DNA of 64,000 nt from positions 1,364,001 through 1,428,000 of the forward strand of contig OZ037876.1 of the NCBI GenBank assembly GCA_964035575.1, written 5' to 3'. Numbering within the stretch: position 1 is the first letter of the stretch; each line of letters opens with the position of its first letter. Positions 49,199 to 60,100 of this stretch are shown in pieces. The notes under the pieces were generated by a model. The model made no database searches. It was not told the origin of the DNA and worked only from the letters and a program-made list of their open reading frames with translations. Source of the DNA: Rhynchopus sp. YZ270_cl-10 (lineage: Eukaryota; Euglenozoa; Diplonemea; Diplonemida; Diplonemidae). The translations under genes were made by a program, and so were the position numbers.

Positions 49199-50750
49199 CC
49201 CTCTGTCAGCAGGGAAGTAGGGTACACAACACAAACCACTTTAGCCCAAACCCCAAGAACCTCATATACAGACTTTTACAGGTATTTTGGGTCCCACACA
49301 CAGTTTTCACAGAACACACAGCACACAGTACAGAAAAGTAAAGTATAGAAAACAGTATAAACAGTATAAACAGCATACCAAGAAAAAATACAATATCTCT
49401 CAGCAGGGAAGCATGGTCAACAACACATGGCCACTTATGCCCACCCACAAAGCACCAACGGAGGCGGCAGGTGCAACGAAAAACCACACCAACCAGATAA
49501 CGCAACCTAGAACCTGCAGATTCCCGCACACCTGCACCCACCAGCCAGCTTATCAACCACACCAACCAGATAACGTTGCCTGAACCCCGCGCACCCGCAC
49601 AACCACACCAGCCGGATAACGCAACCTAGAACCCGCAAACCCGCGCACCCGCGAACCCGCAAACCCGCACCAACCACCAGCCAGATAACGCAACCTAGAA
49701 CCAGATAACGTGCCCGAACCCCAAGAACCCTATCAACCACACCAGCCAGATAACGTTGCCCGACCCCCGCGCACCCGCACCACCACACCAGCCGGATAAC
49801 GCTGCCCGAACCCCGCGCACCCGCACCACCACACCAGCCAGATAACGCAACCTAGAACCCGCAAACCCGCGCACCCGCTAACCCGCAAACCCGCACCAAC
49901 CACCAGCCAGATAACGCAACCTAGAACCAGATAACGTGCCCGAACCCCGAGAACCCTATCAACCACACCAACCAGATAACACTGCCCGAACCCCGCGCAC
50001 CCGCACCACCACACCAGCCGGATAACGCAACCTAGAACCCGCAAACCCGCGCACCCGCGAACCCGCAAACCCGCACCAACCACCAGCCAGATAACGCAAC
50101 GTAGAACCAGTGAAGTGCCTGAATAGCACCTGAATGGCCACACGAACCTGTAGATAATGACACAAACTAGGTCCAGTGTCTCTCAAGATCGGTCACCAAT
50201 ATTGCCAGACTGGATTGGGTGCACATGGTGACATAGTGGTACCAAATCGGGTGCACAGGGTGCCCCCAAATGGTGCACAGGGTGCCTTTTGGGCTCTGAA
50301 TCGGGTGCACAGGGTGCCCCCAAAATAAGGGTGCACAGGGTGCCCCTGAAAATCGGGTGCACAGGGTGCCCCCAAAAATATGGTGCACAGGGTGCCAATA
50401 CGGGTTTGCAATCGGGTGCACAGGGTGCCCCCCACGTTATAAGCCCCGGCTAAAAAGCACCCTGTGCACCCGATTTTTTGGCACCCTGTGCACCCGATTT
50501 TTTGGGGGCACCCTGTGCACCCGATCGGCACCCTGTGCACCCGAGTGGCCTTGAAAACCCACTGCACGCAACCTCCCGGAACTGGATTTTGAAAAGGTGC
50601 ACAGGGTGCTTTTCACCTGTGAAAAAGGGTGCACAGGGTGCTTTTTTGGGCTCTGAAAAAGGGTGCACAGGGTGCCCTTGAGATTGGCACCCTATGACTT
50701 TACACAGGCAAAACTTTTTTTTTACTTGAAAACTTTTCACCAGGACTTTC
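49199..50750 (-). repeat. Diverged inverted satellite unit
   Basis: Same order of parts, with more substitutions: linker (49199-49480), CG-rich array (49495-50110), linker, GTGCAC cluster (50217-50690) using GGGTGCACAGGGTGC, linker with TTTTACTTGAAAACTTTTCACC. An older copy of the unit. Confidence 0.88.
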
Positions 50751-51038
50751 AGTACACAGTTTTCACACAGAAAACAGAGAAAACACAGTACACACAGTAT
50801 ACACAGTACACACAGTATACACAGTATACACAGTACACACAGTACACACAGTACACACAGTACACACAGTACACACAGTATACACAGTATACACAGTACA
50901 CACAGCACACACAGTACACACAGTTTTCACAGAAAACACAGTACACACAGTATACACAGTACACACAGTACACACAGTACACACAGTACACACAGTACAC
51001 ACAGTACACACAGTACACACAGTACACACAGCACAGGT
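50750..51038 (-). repeat. ACACAGTAC octamer array
   Basis: The heptamer array is replaced here by an 8-bp version (CAGTACAC/CAGTATAC) with inserted CAGTTTTCACAGAAAACACA segments, a diverged relative of the heptamer arrays. Confidence 0.9.
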
Positions 51039-51068
51039 TTTTTTTTTTCCAAACGATAAACCCCATTG

Positions 51069-52206
51069 TTTTTTTTTTTTTTTTTTTTTTTTTTTATCTA
51101 CATCCAGTGACAGAGGGGGTACTTACTAGTCAAGCGAGTATGTAAACAGCTAGATGTCCAGACAAGGGCACTTTACTATTGTACTGGCAAGACAGTGCCT
51201 GAAAACACAGTTAGTGGCACTAAAATAGAAAGCATGTGGGACAACTACAACCAACACTTCCCTGCAAATAAGCAAAAGGGTCGTATGTGAGTGCAATTTT
51301 TCCCAAAAGGAAAAGGGGAGGGGATGGGACGGGAGGGTTGCTCTGTCTACCGGTGTAGTTTTATTTTGCTTTGTCTTGGGGAGGGGAGGAGAGGAGAAGG
51401 AGGGGATTGAGTGAGCCGTTTCCTCTGTAACACACAAACAAATAAAAAGGAAGTTCCATAATCTTTTTAGTAGTTTTCTTTTTGGTGAAAATTTTTGAGA
51501 ACTTCTGTAAGTGTGACCTGACCCGACTGACTGACACCCAAAGGGGAAAACAACAATAACGCACAACAAAATCAACAACAACAATGGTGGGTCTCGTGCT
51601 TACCTGTGGTGGTTTTGAAAAATGAAAAATTGAAATTGACCTTCACAAGGTAAAAATGAAAAACTAAAGGAGTGAAAAAAGAAACTCAAAGGACAAGAGT
51701 TCTGTACAAACTCTACTCTACTGCACAATCTATAAAAGTGGCCCAATGGCTCCTGATGCCACTGGCCTGGCTCTTAGACAGGTCTTACTCCAAGACTGCC
51801 CTCTACCCTCAGAGCCTCGTCCAAGGGGTAAGGGCCGTCGCTGGGGTAGACCCGTCCTAGCCAGCAGCCAACCAAAAATATTAACAAAAAGGAAGGGGGG
51901 CGGAAAGGGGGGAAAGGGGGGGGCAAACCCCAAAGGATGAAAAGAACAAAAAACACAAAATAAAAAGGGTTAAAAATAAACATGGGGCAAACTGTCATTC
52001 TCTACACGCTTCTATACACACACTCTCACCCTCTAACTCTCACTCTAATTCTTCCCCTTGTTCCCCTTCCTTCCTCCGCTCTGTCTCCCCTTCTGTCCAC
52101 CACCGCGACCATTGCGCCCTCTCTGCACCTCCTGGGGCGAGAGCACATGCTGCGTCGCTTGTGCCACTGAGTCGGTGAACACGTTCGACGTGTTGGACCT
52201 ACCCTG
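51069..52206 (-). mobile_element. 5'-truncated copy of LINE-B
   Basis: The target duplication AACCCCATTG flanks it at 51059-51068 and 52207-52216. On the minus strand it carries the last about 50 codons of the LINE-B ORF (the Arg/Gly tail ATQHVLSPQEVQRGRNGRG, about 52040-52206), the full 3' region and a 27-base poly(A). Where it overlaps 63655-64000 it is nearly identical, so it is recent. It shows what the 3' region of LINE-B looks like beyond the window. Confidence 0.93.
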
Positions 52207-52231
52207 AACCCCATTGTCAGTTCCCAAGGCT

Positions 52232-52273
52232 GACCCTCACCACTCTTCTCTCATGAGAAGAGTGGTGAGGGTC
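52232..52273. repeat. Perfect palindrome upstream of the transposase gene
   Basis: Two 19-base arms (GACCCTCACCACTCTTCTC and its complement) around TCAT. It could form a cruciform or hairpin. It may be an end of the DNA transposon or a fused pair of inverted repeats; no partner was found near 54.8-55.3 kb. Confidence 0.8.
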
Positions 52274-52419
52274 GTTTTAAAATGTAACAGACAAAAAAAG
52301 GGTGTATTTATTTCTTGGACCTTCTCTCCTTCCCCCCTCTCCTTGTCATCCCACTTTTTTACTTACATGTGCAGCAAACAAATATCATTGACTAAAAAAA
52401 AAAAAAAAAAATACTACAA

Positions 52420-54783
52420 ATGGAGGACTCAGCACCAGAAACCCCTTTTCAACAAATCTGTGACGTCTGTGTTTTTAACATGACGGAGTGCCTGTGTAAT
52501 CGTGAAACTTTTGACGACGAGATTATGGATGATTTTGAATATGATGATGATAATGAAAGGGAGGAGGACCAATCACCACCAAAAGCTGAAAAAAGAGCTG
52601 GTCAGCCAAGGAGAAGGACGAAGACAAACAGGACTGGGAGAGGGGTCGCAATTGGACCGTATGAAACAGTCGAAGAAGCTGAAAAGGCCCTTTTGGAGGA
52701 GGGCCACAAAGAACTGCTGCTGCGCAGGAGCATCCTCAAAAAACAAAGGGTGGGGAAGGACGAAAGGCCCGACTACAGCGCCGGTGGAAAGGCAAAAGCG
52801 GCGGCAGATGACGTCAAAGGCGTGTGGCAGATTGCGAGGGGTGGCAAAGAGGTAATAGCTGACTACCTCCAAAAGGTTGGACTGCTGCCGTTCACAATGA
52901 AATGCAATAAATGCGATAAAGAGATGCCACGAAAGCTCTTCTGGACTGGTGTAAATGGGAAACCACGGAACTGGCCATGCTTTCAATGCAACACAACTTC
53001 ATGCAAACACAGCAACGGCAAAAGGCGCCGTGTGCAGATGAAATTTCCTTCACCTTGTGAAAGACAAAACACTGAGGACAAGGATGGCAAACCCGCAGGC
53101 GAGGATGGCGAGGATGATGAGGATGGCGAGGATTGCGAGGATGATGAGGATTATGGGGATGACGAGGATGACGAGGATGACAACAAGAAGGACGACAAGA
53201 AGACGAAGAACAAGAAGAAGAAGAAGAAGAACACCCATACCAAGCTGAAAATGGATGAGCTGCTCATACTTCTTTGGGGGTGTCACACAGACCTGCCGGT
53301 GAAATACCTGAGCGACTTCCTCGATATAGACCCCTCAACAATCACTGCCTACAAACAGGCATGTGTTGAAAATGCTATTGTCCTTGTTGAGGAGCTGCAG
53401 GCAGGAATGACCCTTGGGGGGCCGGGAAAAGAGGTGGAGATCGACGAGTTCAGTGTCGGGCTAGTTCACTTTGTGAAAACCGAGGCAGGCTCTACGATTG
53501 ACAAATGCGCGTACCAGAGGCTAATTGGGGCCACAGAGAGGGGCAGCCGAAAATGCTACCTCCGAAAACTGCCTCTGGTGGTCCAGGACTGGCTCAAGCC
53601 AGGTCAAACGGTTACCCTTCCCAGTGGGGTTGGTAACTTCACAAACAAACGGGCAAAGAAGGTCCCACCGCCTCCACCACCACTGAGCAACACCGAGCTG
53701 AAGGCGTTCTTGGATGAAGAATTCATCTTGCTTGGGAAACCTAAAAACCCATTAAAACTCACAACAGATGGGGCCGGGGCGTACCGTTCAATGCTGGATC
53801 CTACAAAACCCACCTTCTACTGGAAGAACAAAACAAAGGACGCAGAAAAATGTGTGCAGTTTGCGTATGTTAACCACGGCAAAGAGGAGTTTACCCGTGT
53901 TGTTGTTGGGAAGAAGCCTGAGCCAGAAGCAACAACAAAAAATGAGAAATTAGACGCAGAAATGCTGAGCGAGGTTCAGGAGGTCATCACAATTGCGAAT
54001 GCAAATGCAGAGTCAGCAGTTGACAATGAGGAGGATGGTGAAGATGAAGAAGATGACGACACAGAGCTGGCGTGGCAGAGGACTGAATGGAAAGCGTGGC
54101 AAGCTGGAACTCAAAAGGCAGATGGGCTGTGGGGTATTTTAAAGCGCGCAATTCCTGTTAAACGGGTGAGGATGATGAAGAGGATAAGAGAAGTCCAGTG
54201 GCAGCAATGGAAACACCTAATAAAAGACTACCCCCTGAAGCCGTTCGAGGTTATGCTGAGAAGCTTTGCCCGCTCTAGATTATTGAAAGAAGAAGCAGAG
54301 TCCATGAAGGATGAAGAGGAGCGCAGGGATATTAAAGAAAAAGCTGATGAAGAAAAAAAGAAGAAGGAAGAGGAGGACAAACGTGAGAAGGAGGCTCTGC
54401 AGACGATCGCAAACAATATGAGGGACAAAAATCAGAAGAGTGAAAAAAAGAACGCCATCTTAGAGGAGGAAAATAGAGAGCTCAAGGAACAACTGCACAG
54501 GCTGAAGCTTGCGGAGAAGAAGGAACACGAGGAAAAGCAAATCATAACTCCGATCGTGAGGCTGGCCCCACCACAAAGCAGCCAAGCAATCTCAAGCTTC
54601 AACAGTGAGCAGACGACACAACTCCCCTCTCTGCCAACTCCCTTCTCTTCCAGCATCAATCAGGCTTCTCAGGTTTCCCAGCCGATCGTGCCGGCGAAGA
54701 GACGCAGTGAGACGCAGACCGAACCTGAGGGGCAGCCTGAACAGAAGAGACCCAGAAGAAGCTTTTACTGTGGTCCAAATTAA
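52420..54783 (+). CDS. IS1595/ISXO2-type (Merlin-like) DNA transposase
   Basis: 787 residues. An acidic N-terminus is followed by a zinc ribbon (CNKCDKEMPRKLFW ... CFQC, about 163-195), an Asp/Glu then Lys-rich linker (about 215-275) and a helix-turn-helix-like stretch (DLPVKYLSDFLDIDPSTITA, about 292-311). The catalytic domain follows: VEIDEFSVG (about 340-348), LTTDGAGAYRSM (about 446-457) and KADGLWGILKRAIP (about 566-579). In ISXO2 relatives the last acidic residue is usually Glu in a IEGLW-type motif; here it is Asp. A coiled coil (about 620-715) and a proline/Ser tail end the protein. An acidic segment (about 525-550) interrupts the domain before the third motif. The frame is intact. 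Element ends were not identified. Confidence 0.85.
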   Translation: MEDSAPETPFQQICDVCVFNMTECLCNRETFDDEIMDDFEYDDDNEREEDQSPPKAEKRAGQPRRRTKTNRTGRGVAIGPYETVEEAEKALLEEGHKELLLRRSILKKQRVGKDERPDYSAGGKAKAAADDVKGVWQIARGGKEVIADYLQKVGLLPFTMKCNKCDKEMPRKLFWTGVNGKPRNWPCFQCNTTSCKHSNGKRRRVQMKFPSPCERQNTEDKDGKPAGEDGEDDEDGEDCEDDEDYGDDEDDEDDNKKDDKKTKNKKKKKKNTHTKLKMDELLILLWGCHTDLPVKYLSDFLDIDPSTITAYKQACVENAIVLVEELQAGMTLGGPGKEVEIDEFSVGLVHFVKTEAGSTIDKCAYQRLIGATERGSRKCYLRKLPLVVQDWLKPGQTVTLPSGVGNFTNKRAKKVPPPPPPLSNTELKAFLDEEFILLGKPKNPLKLTTDGAGAYRSMLDPTKPTFYWKNKTKDAEKCVQFAYVNHGKEEFTRVVVGKKPEPEATTKNEKLDAEMLSEVQEVITIANANAESAVDNEEDGEDEEDDDTELAWQRTEWKAWQAGTQKADGLWGILKRAIPVKRVRMMKRIREVQWQQWKHLIKDYPLKPFEVMLRSFARSRLLKEEAESMKDEEERRDIKEKADEEKKKKEEEDKREKEALQTIANNMRDKNQKSEKKNAILEEENRELKEQLHRLKLAEKKEHEEKQIITPIVRLAPPQSSQAISSFNSEQTTQLPSLPTPFSSSINQASQVSQPIVPAKRRSETQTEPEGQPEQKRPRRSFYCGPN

Positions 54784-54862
54784 GGGTGGAAAAAGTGAAG
54801 GGGAAAAGAGGGATTATGATGGGGGTGAGGTAAAAAAAAAACATAAAAAAAAAGTTGCTTTT

Positions 54863-55052
54863 TTCATTTTTTGATTTTTTGATTTTTTGATTTTTTGATT
54901 TTTTGATTTTTTGATTTTTTGATTTTTTGATTTTTTGATTTTTTGATTTTTTGATTTTTTGATTTTTTGATTTTTTGATTTTTTGATTTTTTGATTTTTT
55001 GATTTTTTGATTTTTTGATTTTTTGATTTTTTGATTTTTTGATTTTTTGATT
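54863..55052 (+). repeat. TTTTTTGA octamer array, about 24 units
   Basis: Regular 8-bp repeat just after the transposase gene. Frames within it (KNQKIKKS on the minus strand) are artefacts. Confidence 0.95.
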
Positions 55053-55079
55053 TTTCGCAATTGAAGTATTGGTGTAAAG

Positions 55080-55225
55080 GGTTTGGTGCCTTCCCAGTGG
55101 GCGAGAAATCGGCTGTGATGAAGGAATTTTGTGAGGAGTTTGTCAAGTTTTTTATTTTGCAGCAAAAAAAGCTTAAAAAGGGGTTGGTGCCTTCCCAGCG
55201 GGCGAGGAATCGGCTGTGATGAAGG
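55080..55225 (+). repeat. Direct repeat pair
   Basis: GGTGCCTTCCCAGYGGGCGA, then GRAATCGGCTGTGATGAAGG occurs at about 55085-55126 and 55183-55224, differing at few positions, separated by about 58 bases of A/T-rich DNA. Confidence 0.8.
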
Positions 55226-55765
55226 ATTGTAATTGTATTGGTTTTTGGAAAAAAAGAACTAATTTTATTTATTTTTGTCTTTGGGCACTTTCCTCCAACC
55301 TTTTTTTAAATTCTAAAAAGCCTTTGTTTTTTAGTTTTTTGGAACACTCATGTAGACCTTTCATTGACATGAGGGGGAAAAACCGTTATTTTGTTTTTAG
55401 TTCAATTTTTGATTTTTAATATTTAGTTTCGATGCAATAAAGGGGATGGTTCGGGATACAAATAAAACACTGTATTTTTGAAGGAGCTGGTTGAGAGATT
55501 ATGCAAACCCGCGAAAAATCGGGCATTCCACTCAAGAGAGATAAAAACAAATACAAAATACAATAAATAACAAAGCAAAATGGGATATGGTTGGGGATCC
55601 ACGAAAAAAAAAGACCACACCTTATTTAAGGCGCTCACTTTGGACGGTGAGAGATTATGAAAAAAAAATCATGAGAGGTCTTCCACTAAAGATGGATAAA
55701 AAAAACACAAAAAACAATGCATAAAAAGCAAAAGTTATTTTTCTTTGTCACACACTACAACCTGC
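55226..55765. other. A/T-rich region without recognised genes
   Basis: Contains two diverged copies of a GAGAGATTATG(C/A)AAA ... TTCCACT(C/A)A unit (about 55491-55550 and 55650-55710). Nothing coding. Confidence 0.45.
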
Positions 55766-56973
55766 ACCAACCATAAGATACCTGATACCTAATCAACTAG
55801 ATACCCTAGAACCACAAGCCAGCTAAGTTCCTGAACCCCGCAAACCCGCACAACCACCAGCCAGATAACGTAACCTAGAACCAGATAATGTTGCCCGAAC
55901 CCCGCGCACCCACACAACCACACCAACCGGATAACGCAACCTAGAACCCGCAAACCCGCGCACCCGCAAACCCGCAAACCCGCACAACCACCAGCCAGAT
56001 AACGTAACCTAGAACCAGATAACGTTACCCGAACCCCGCGCACCCGCACAACCATACCAGCCGGATAACGCAACCCTGAACCAGTAGGTTCCCGCGCACC
56101 CGCACCCACCAGCCTGCTTCTTGACCACACGAACCAGATAACGTTGCCCGAACCCCGCGCACCCGCACAACCACACCAGCCGGATAACGCAACCTAGAAC
56201 CCGCAAACCCGCACACCCGCGAACCCGAAAACCCGCACAACCACCAGCCGGATAACGCAACCAAGAACCAGATAACGTTGCCCGAACCCCGCGCACCCGC
56301 ACCACCACACCAGCCGGATAACGCAACCTAGAACCAGTAGGGTCCCGCGCACCCGCACCCACCAGCCAGTTTCTTTACCACACGAACCAGATAACGTTGC
56401 CCGAACCCCGCGCACCCGCACAACCACACCAGCCGGATAACGCAACCTAGAACCCGCAAACCCGCGCACCCGCAAACCCGCAAACCCGCACAACCACCAG
56501 CCAGATACCGTAACCTAGAACTAGTTCAGTGCAAACGTGAAGACTGAGCGTACAACGTCACGAACCTGTAGGTGACAACACAATAGTAGGCCCAGTTTTT
56601 CTCAGACTCGGTGACTAATAGTGAAAGCCTGAATCCGGTGCACAGGGTGACATAGTGGTACCAAATCCGGTGCACAGGGTGCCCCCAAAAGGTGCACAGG
56701 GTGCTTTTTTGGCACTGGATCCGGTGCACAGGGTGCCCCCAAAAATCCGGTGCACAGGGTGCCCCTACAAATCCGGTGCACAGGGTGCCCCTTTTAATCC
56801 GGTGCACAGGGTGCCATTACGGGTTCGCAATCCGGTGCACAGGGTGCCCCCCACGTTATAAGCCCCGGCTAAAAAGCACCCTGTGCACCGGATTTTTTGG
56901 CACCCTGTGCACCGGATTTTTTGGGGGCACCCTGTGCACCGGACCGGCACCCTGTGCACCGGAGTGGCCTCGC
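55766..56973 (-). repeat. Diverged inverted satellite unit, third locality
   Basis: CG-rich array (55830-56520), linker, then GTGCAC cluster (56635-56965) with the fixed centre TTATAAGCCCCGGCTAAAAA at 56857-56876. The unit is cut at GGAGTGGCCTCGC by the LINE fragment. Confidence 0.88.
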
Positions 56974-57032
56974 TTTTTTTATCTACATCCAGTGACAGAG
57001 GGGGTACTTACTAGTCAAGCGAGTATGTAAAC
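56974..57032 (-). mobile_element. LINE-B 3'-end fragment (52 bp plus short poly(A))
   Basis: 52 bases identical to the 3' end of the truncated copy (51096-51147: ATCTACATCCAGTGACAGAG ... GAGTATGTAAAC), with a 7-base T run. It stands head-to-head with the 5' end of LINE-B. Confidence 0.9.
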
Positions 57033-57129
57033 GTAAAAGGGGTTCATTTTTAAAAAAGGGGTTCATTTTTAAAAAAGGGGTTCATTTTTAAAAAGGGGTT
57101 CATTTTTAAAAAGGGGTTCATTTTTTTTT
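57033..57129 (+). repeat. Tandem repeat at the 5' end of LINE-B
   Basis: About six units of 17-19 bp (AAAAGGGGTTCATTTTT). Same design as the LINE-A array (a G run, a short core, a T run), but a different sequence. Confidence 0.92.
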
Positions 57130-57182
57130 ACACAAAAAACTACGCGACTCTGGCGAAGTTTGGAGCTAAACGCATCCCCAAC

Positions 57183-60100
57183 GTGTCCACAAATGATTGT
57201 GGTTATGTGGCACTACACCTCTGGGACCACGACACGCAGCCGGACGTGAGGGCAATGCGCAAGCAGCTGTATGACACAGCAGTGGAGGTGTCGAACCGCC
57301 TGGTGCAGGTGCTGGGGTCGCAGGAGGCCATGACGGAGTTTGCCAATGGTGTGACCGGCGAGGCCCACCTCAACCACTTGGGGCTTCAGCTCACCGCGAC
57401 AGCATCCCGCATCAACATCGTGGTGGTGCAGGCGTCGGAAGAGAACCCCCTCGTGCGCATCACCCCTGGTAGCAAAAGAGTCGCCAAGTCGTACGCGGAG
57501 AGCTTCCAAGCGAAACTTCCCACGGTCGTCATCGCTCTCTGTGACTCTCACTTTGAGGCAGTGGAGCTTGTCCCGGAGGTGGGGAAGACCAAGGAGGGGA
57601 TGGCAGAGAAGATGAGGAAGGAGGCTCGGCAGGCAGTGCTGGACACAGCGCATTTGGATGGCATCATCCCCACCAACACCACCACCACCGCCCCCCTGGC
57701 TACCAAGCTGGGACACATCAATGCGGATCGGGTGTTCTGCCCCTTTGATGGATGCAGAGCGGGAATTTTGTCTTCGAGTGATGCGGTCGGGGGCCTGTCT
57801 CGTAAGGGCTTGCTGCAGCACATGCGTCGCCACCAGGCGGATGGAGCGTACATCCCCGACGAGCTGTTGGGCCACTTGGGCATGTCGCGCTGTGCGAACG
57901 ATCAGTGCGACATGCTATTGCCGCAGAGCAAGGAGGTCTGCAACACCTGTACGGTGCACTTTGGCGAAGAAGGCTTCACCGCTCCGTCTCCCTCCAGTCG
58001 AGGAATGCTGACAGATCAGGATGACCTCCCCTCCTTTGAAGTCATGGGGACCACCAGGATCCAGCTGAAGGGCGGGTGCCCAGACAAACACCTACAGCTG
58101 TACAGCGAGCTCTTCCTGAGGGTCCTCATGGACATCCTGGAGTACCAGGACGAGGTGGCCTGGAAGCGCCTTGCACTGTTCTTCACAGTGTTGCACCGGA
58201 CACGGACAGAACGAGGGGGCAAGGACCAGGAGCGACGTTTGACGAGCACCTGGGGGAAGGACTTGGAGGCTTGGAAGGCTGGCCAGTATGTCGCCCTGTG
58301 GGAGCAAACGGTAGAGGAGCGGAAGCCAAGGCCCTCTGGGTGGTCGGATGAAGACACTGACGAAGGGAGACGGAAGCGCACCATCGCCAAAGCGAGAGCA
58401 GGACTCCCGAGCCAGGCCATGTCTTGCGCTACCAGCGACGGCCTCGCCCCACAGACACCGGCGACGCTGGAAAAGCTTCAGACGAAGCACCCAGCCGCTG
58501 CCGACTCCAGGGCCCTGGAGCAGGCGGATTGGCCCCAGCCTCAGGAGGTCCCACCGGTGACAGTGGTGGAGGTGATGAAGGCCCTGCGGAGCATGCCGAA
58601 GTCATCGGCGGCGGGTCCCTCGAACGTGACGGGCGCGCACCTTCGTACACTTTGCCTACAGAGGCGGGCTAAGGGCACTTTGGCAGCGCTGGCCGCAGTG
58701 TTGACGTCTTTGGCACGAGGAAATGCTCCAGTGGAGGTGGCTGAGTTCTTCGCCGGCGCTAACTTGGTGGCTCTCCGGAAGCCTGCAAAGGGGCCGGGCC
58801 TGGAGGAGGACGTGCGTCCGATTGCGGTTGGGGACACTCTCCGCAGACTGGTGGGAAAGATTCTGTCGGCGCGAGTGCGGGTGCCTGCTAGGACGCTTCT
58901 TCTTCGAGGGAACCAGGTGGGGGTGGCAACGGCAAGGGGGGCGGCAGTGGCGACTGATGTTATCTCGCAGTACGCCGTGCGCAACCGCGGAAAAGGTAAA
59001 GTCATTTTGAAAATTGACTACCGTAACGCGTTCAACTGCGTAGACCGCCTGTCGATGCTAAGAGCGGTCGACGCGAACCTCCCCGAGCTGGCCCCATGGG
59101 TGCGATGGTGTTACCTGGAGCCCTCCAGCCTGTTTTATGGTGGGGATACCATAAGGTCACAGCGCGGAGCTCAACAAGGAGATCCCTTGGGCCCGCTTCT
59201 CTTCTCCCTGACCATCCACCAGATGGCGCTAGAGCTGAAGGGGCACCCAGGCCTGGATGGGACTTTGTGGTACCTCGATGACGGCTCTCTGCGGGGGTCC
59301 CCTAAGGCGGTTTTTGAGGCGTACCAGGTTCTGTGCACTCGTAGCTCCGAACTGGGGTTGGAGGTGAACGCGAACAAGTGTGAGCTCATCTCCACTGGTG
59401 GCGTCTCCAAGGAGGATCTCGAGGCCGTGGGGTTCACGTTGAACGAGGGTGGACAGGACGCCATGGGTGAAGGCGGGTTCCGGCTGTTGGATGTGGATGG
59501 GTTCGACTTCTTGGGCATCCCCATTGGGTCTGTGGCTTTCTGCGAGGAGTACATGGCCCAGAAGGTGGACGATTCCCGCCGCAACCTGGAAGCCCTTGTG
59601 GACCTCGGGGACTCCCAGGCAGCCTTCTACGTACTGAGATACTGCGAAGGCTACTGCCGCATGGTGTTCTACATGCGGGGGATCCCACAGTGCGCGGAGT
59701 ACCTGACGGCCTTTGACGACCTGATCGACAGGTGCCTGGCTGCGCTTCTGCATGACCCGGATGGGGCGCTGCCGGAGTTGGCAAGGGCGCAGGCGGCGCT
59801 TCCTGTGGCGCTTGGGGGGCTGGGTATCCGTCGCACCGTGGACCATCGGACAGCTGCGTCCCTCGCCTCTCAGTCAGGGAACCTGCAACTGTCGCAGGCC
59901 TTGGACCCTGCCTTCACCTGGGATGAGGAGAGATGGAACAGCGCGGCTGAGGAGTACAACTCCAGGGTACCGGTGGCGTTTCACGTGGACAGGGCTCAGC
60001 CGAAGAAGATCCTGGAGCAGCAGAGTCTGTCATCTGCGGTGATTGACGCCCAGGCAGACAAGTTGATGCAACAGCTCTGCATGCGAGACCGAGCACGGAT

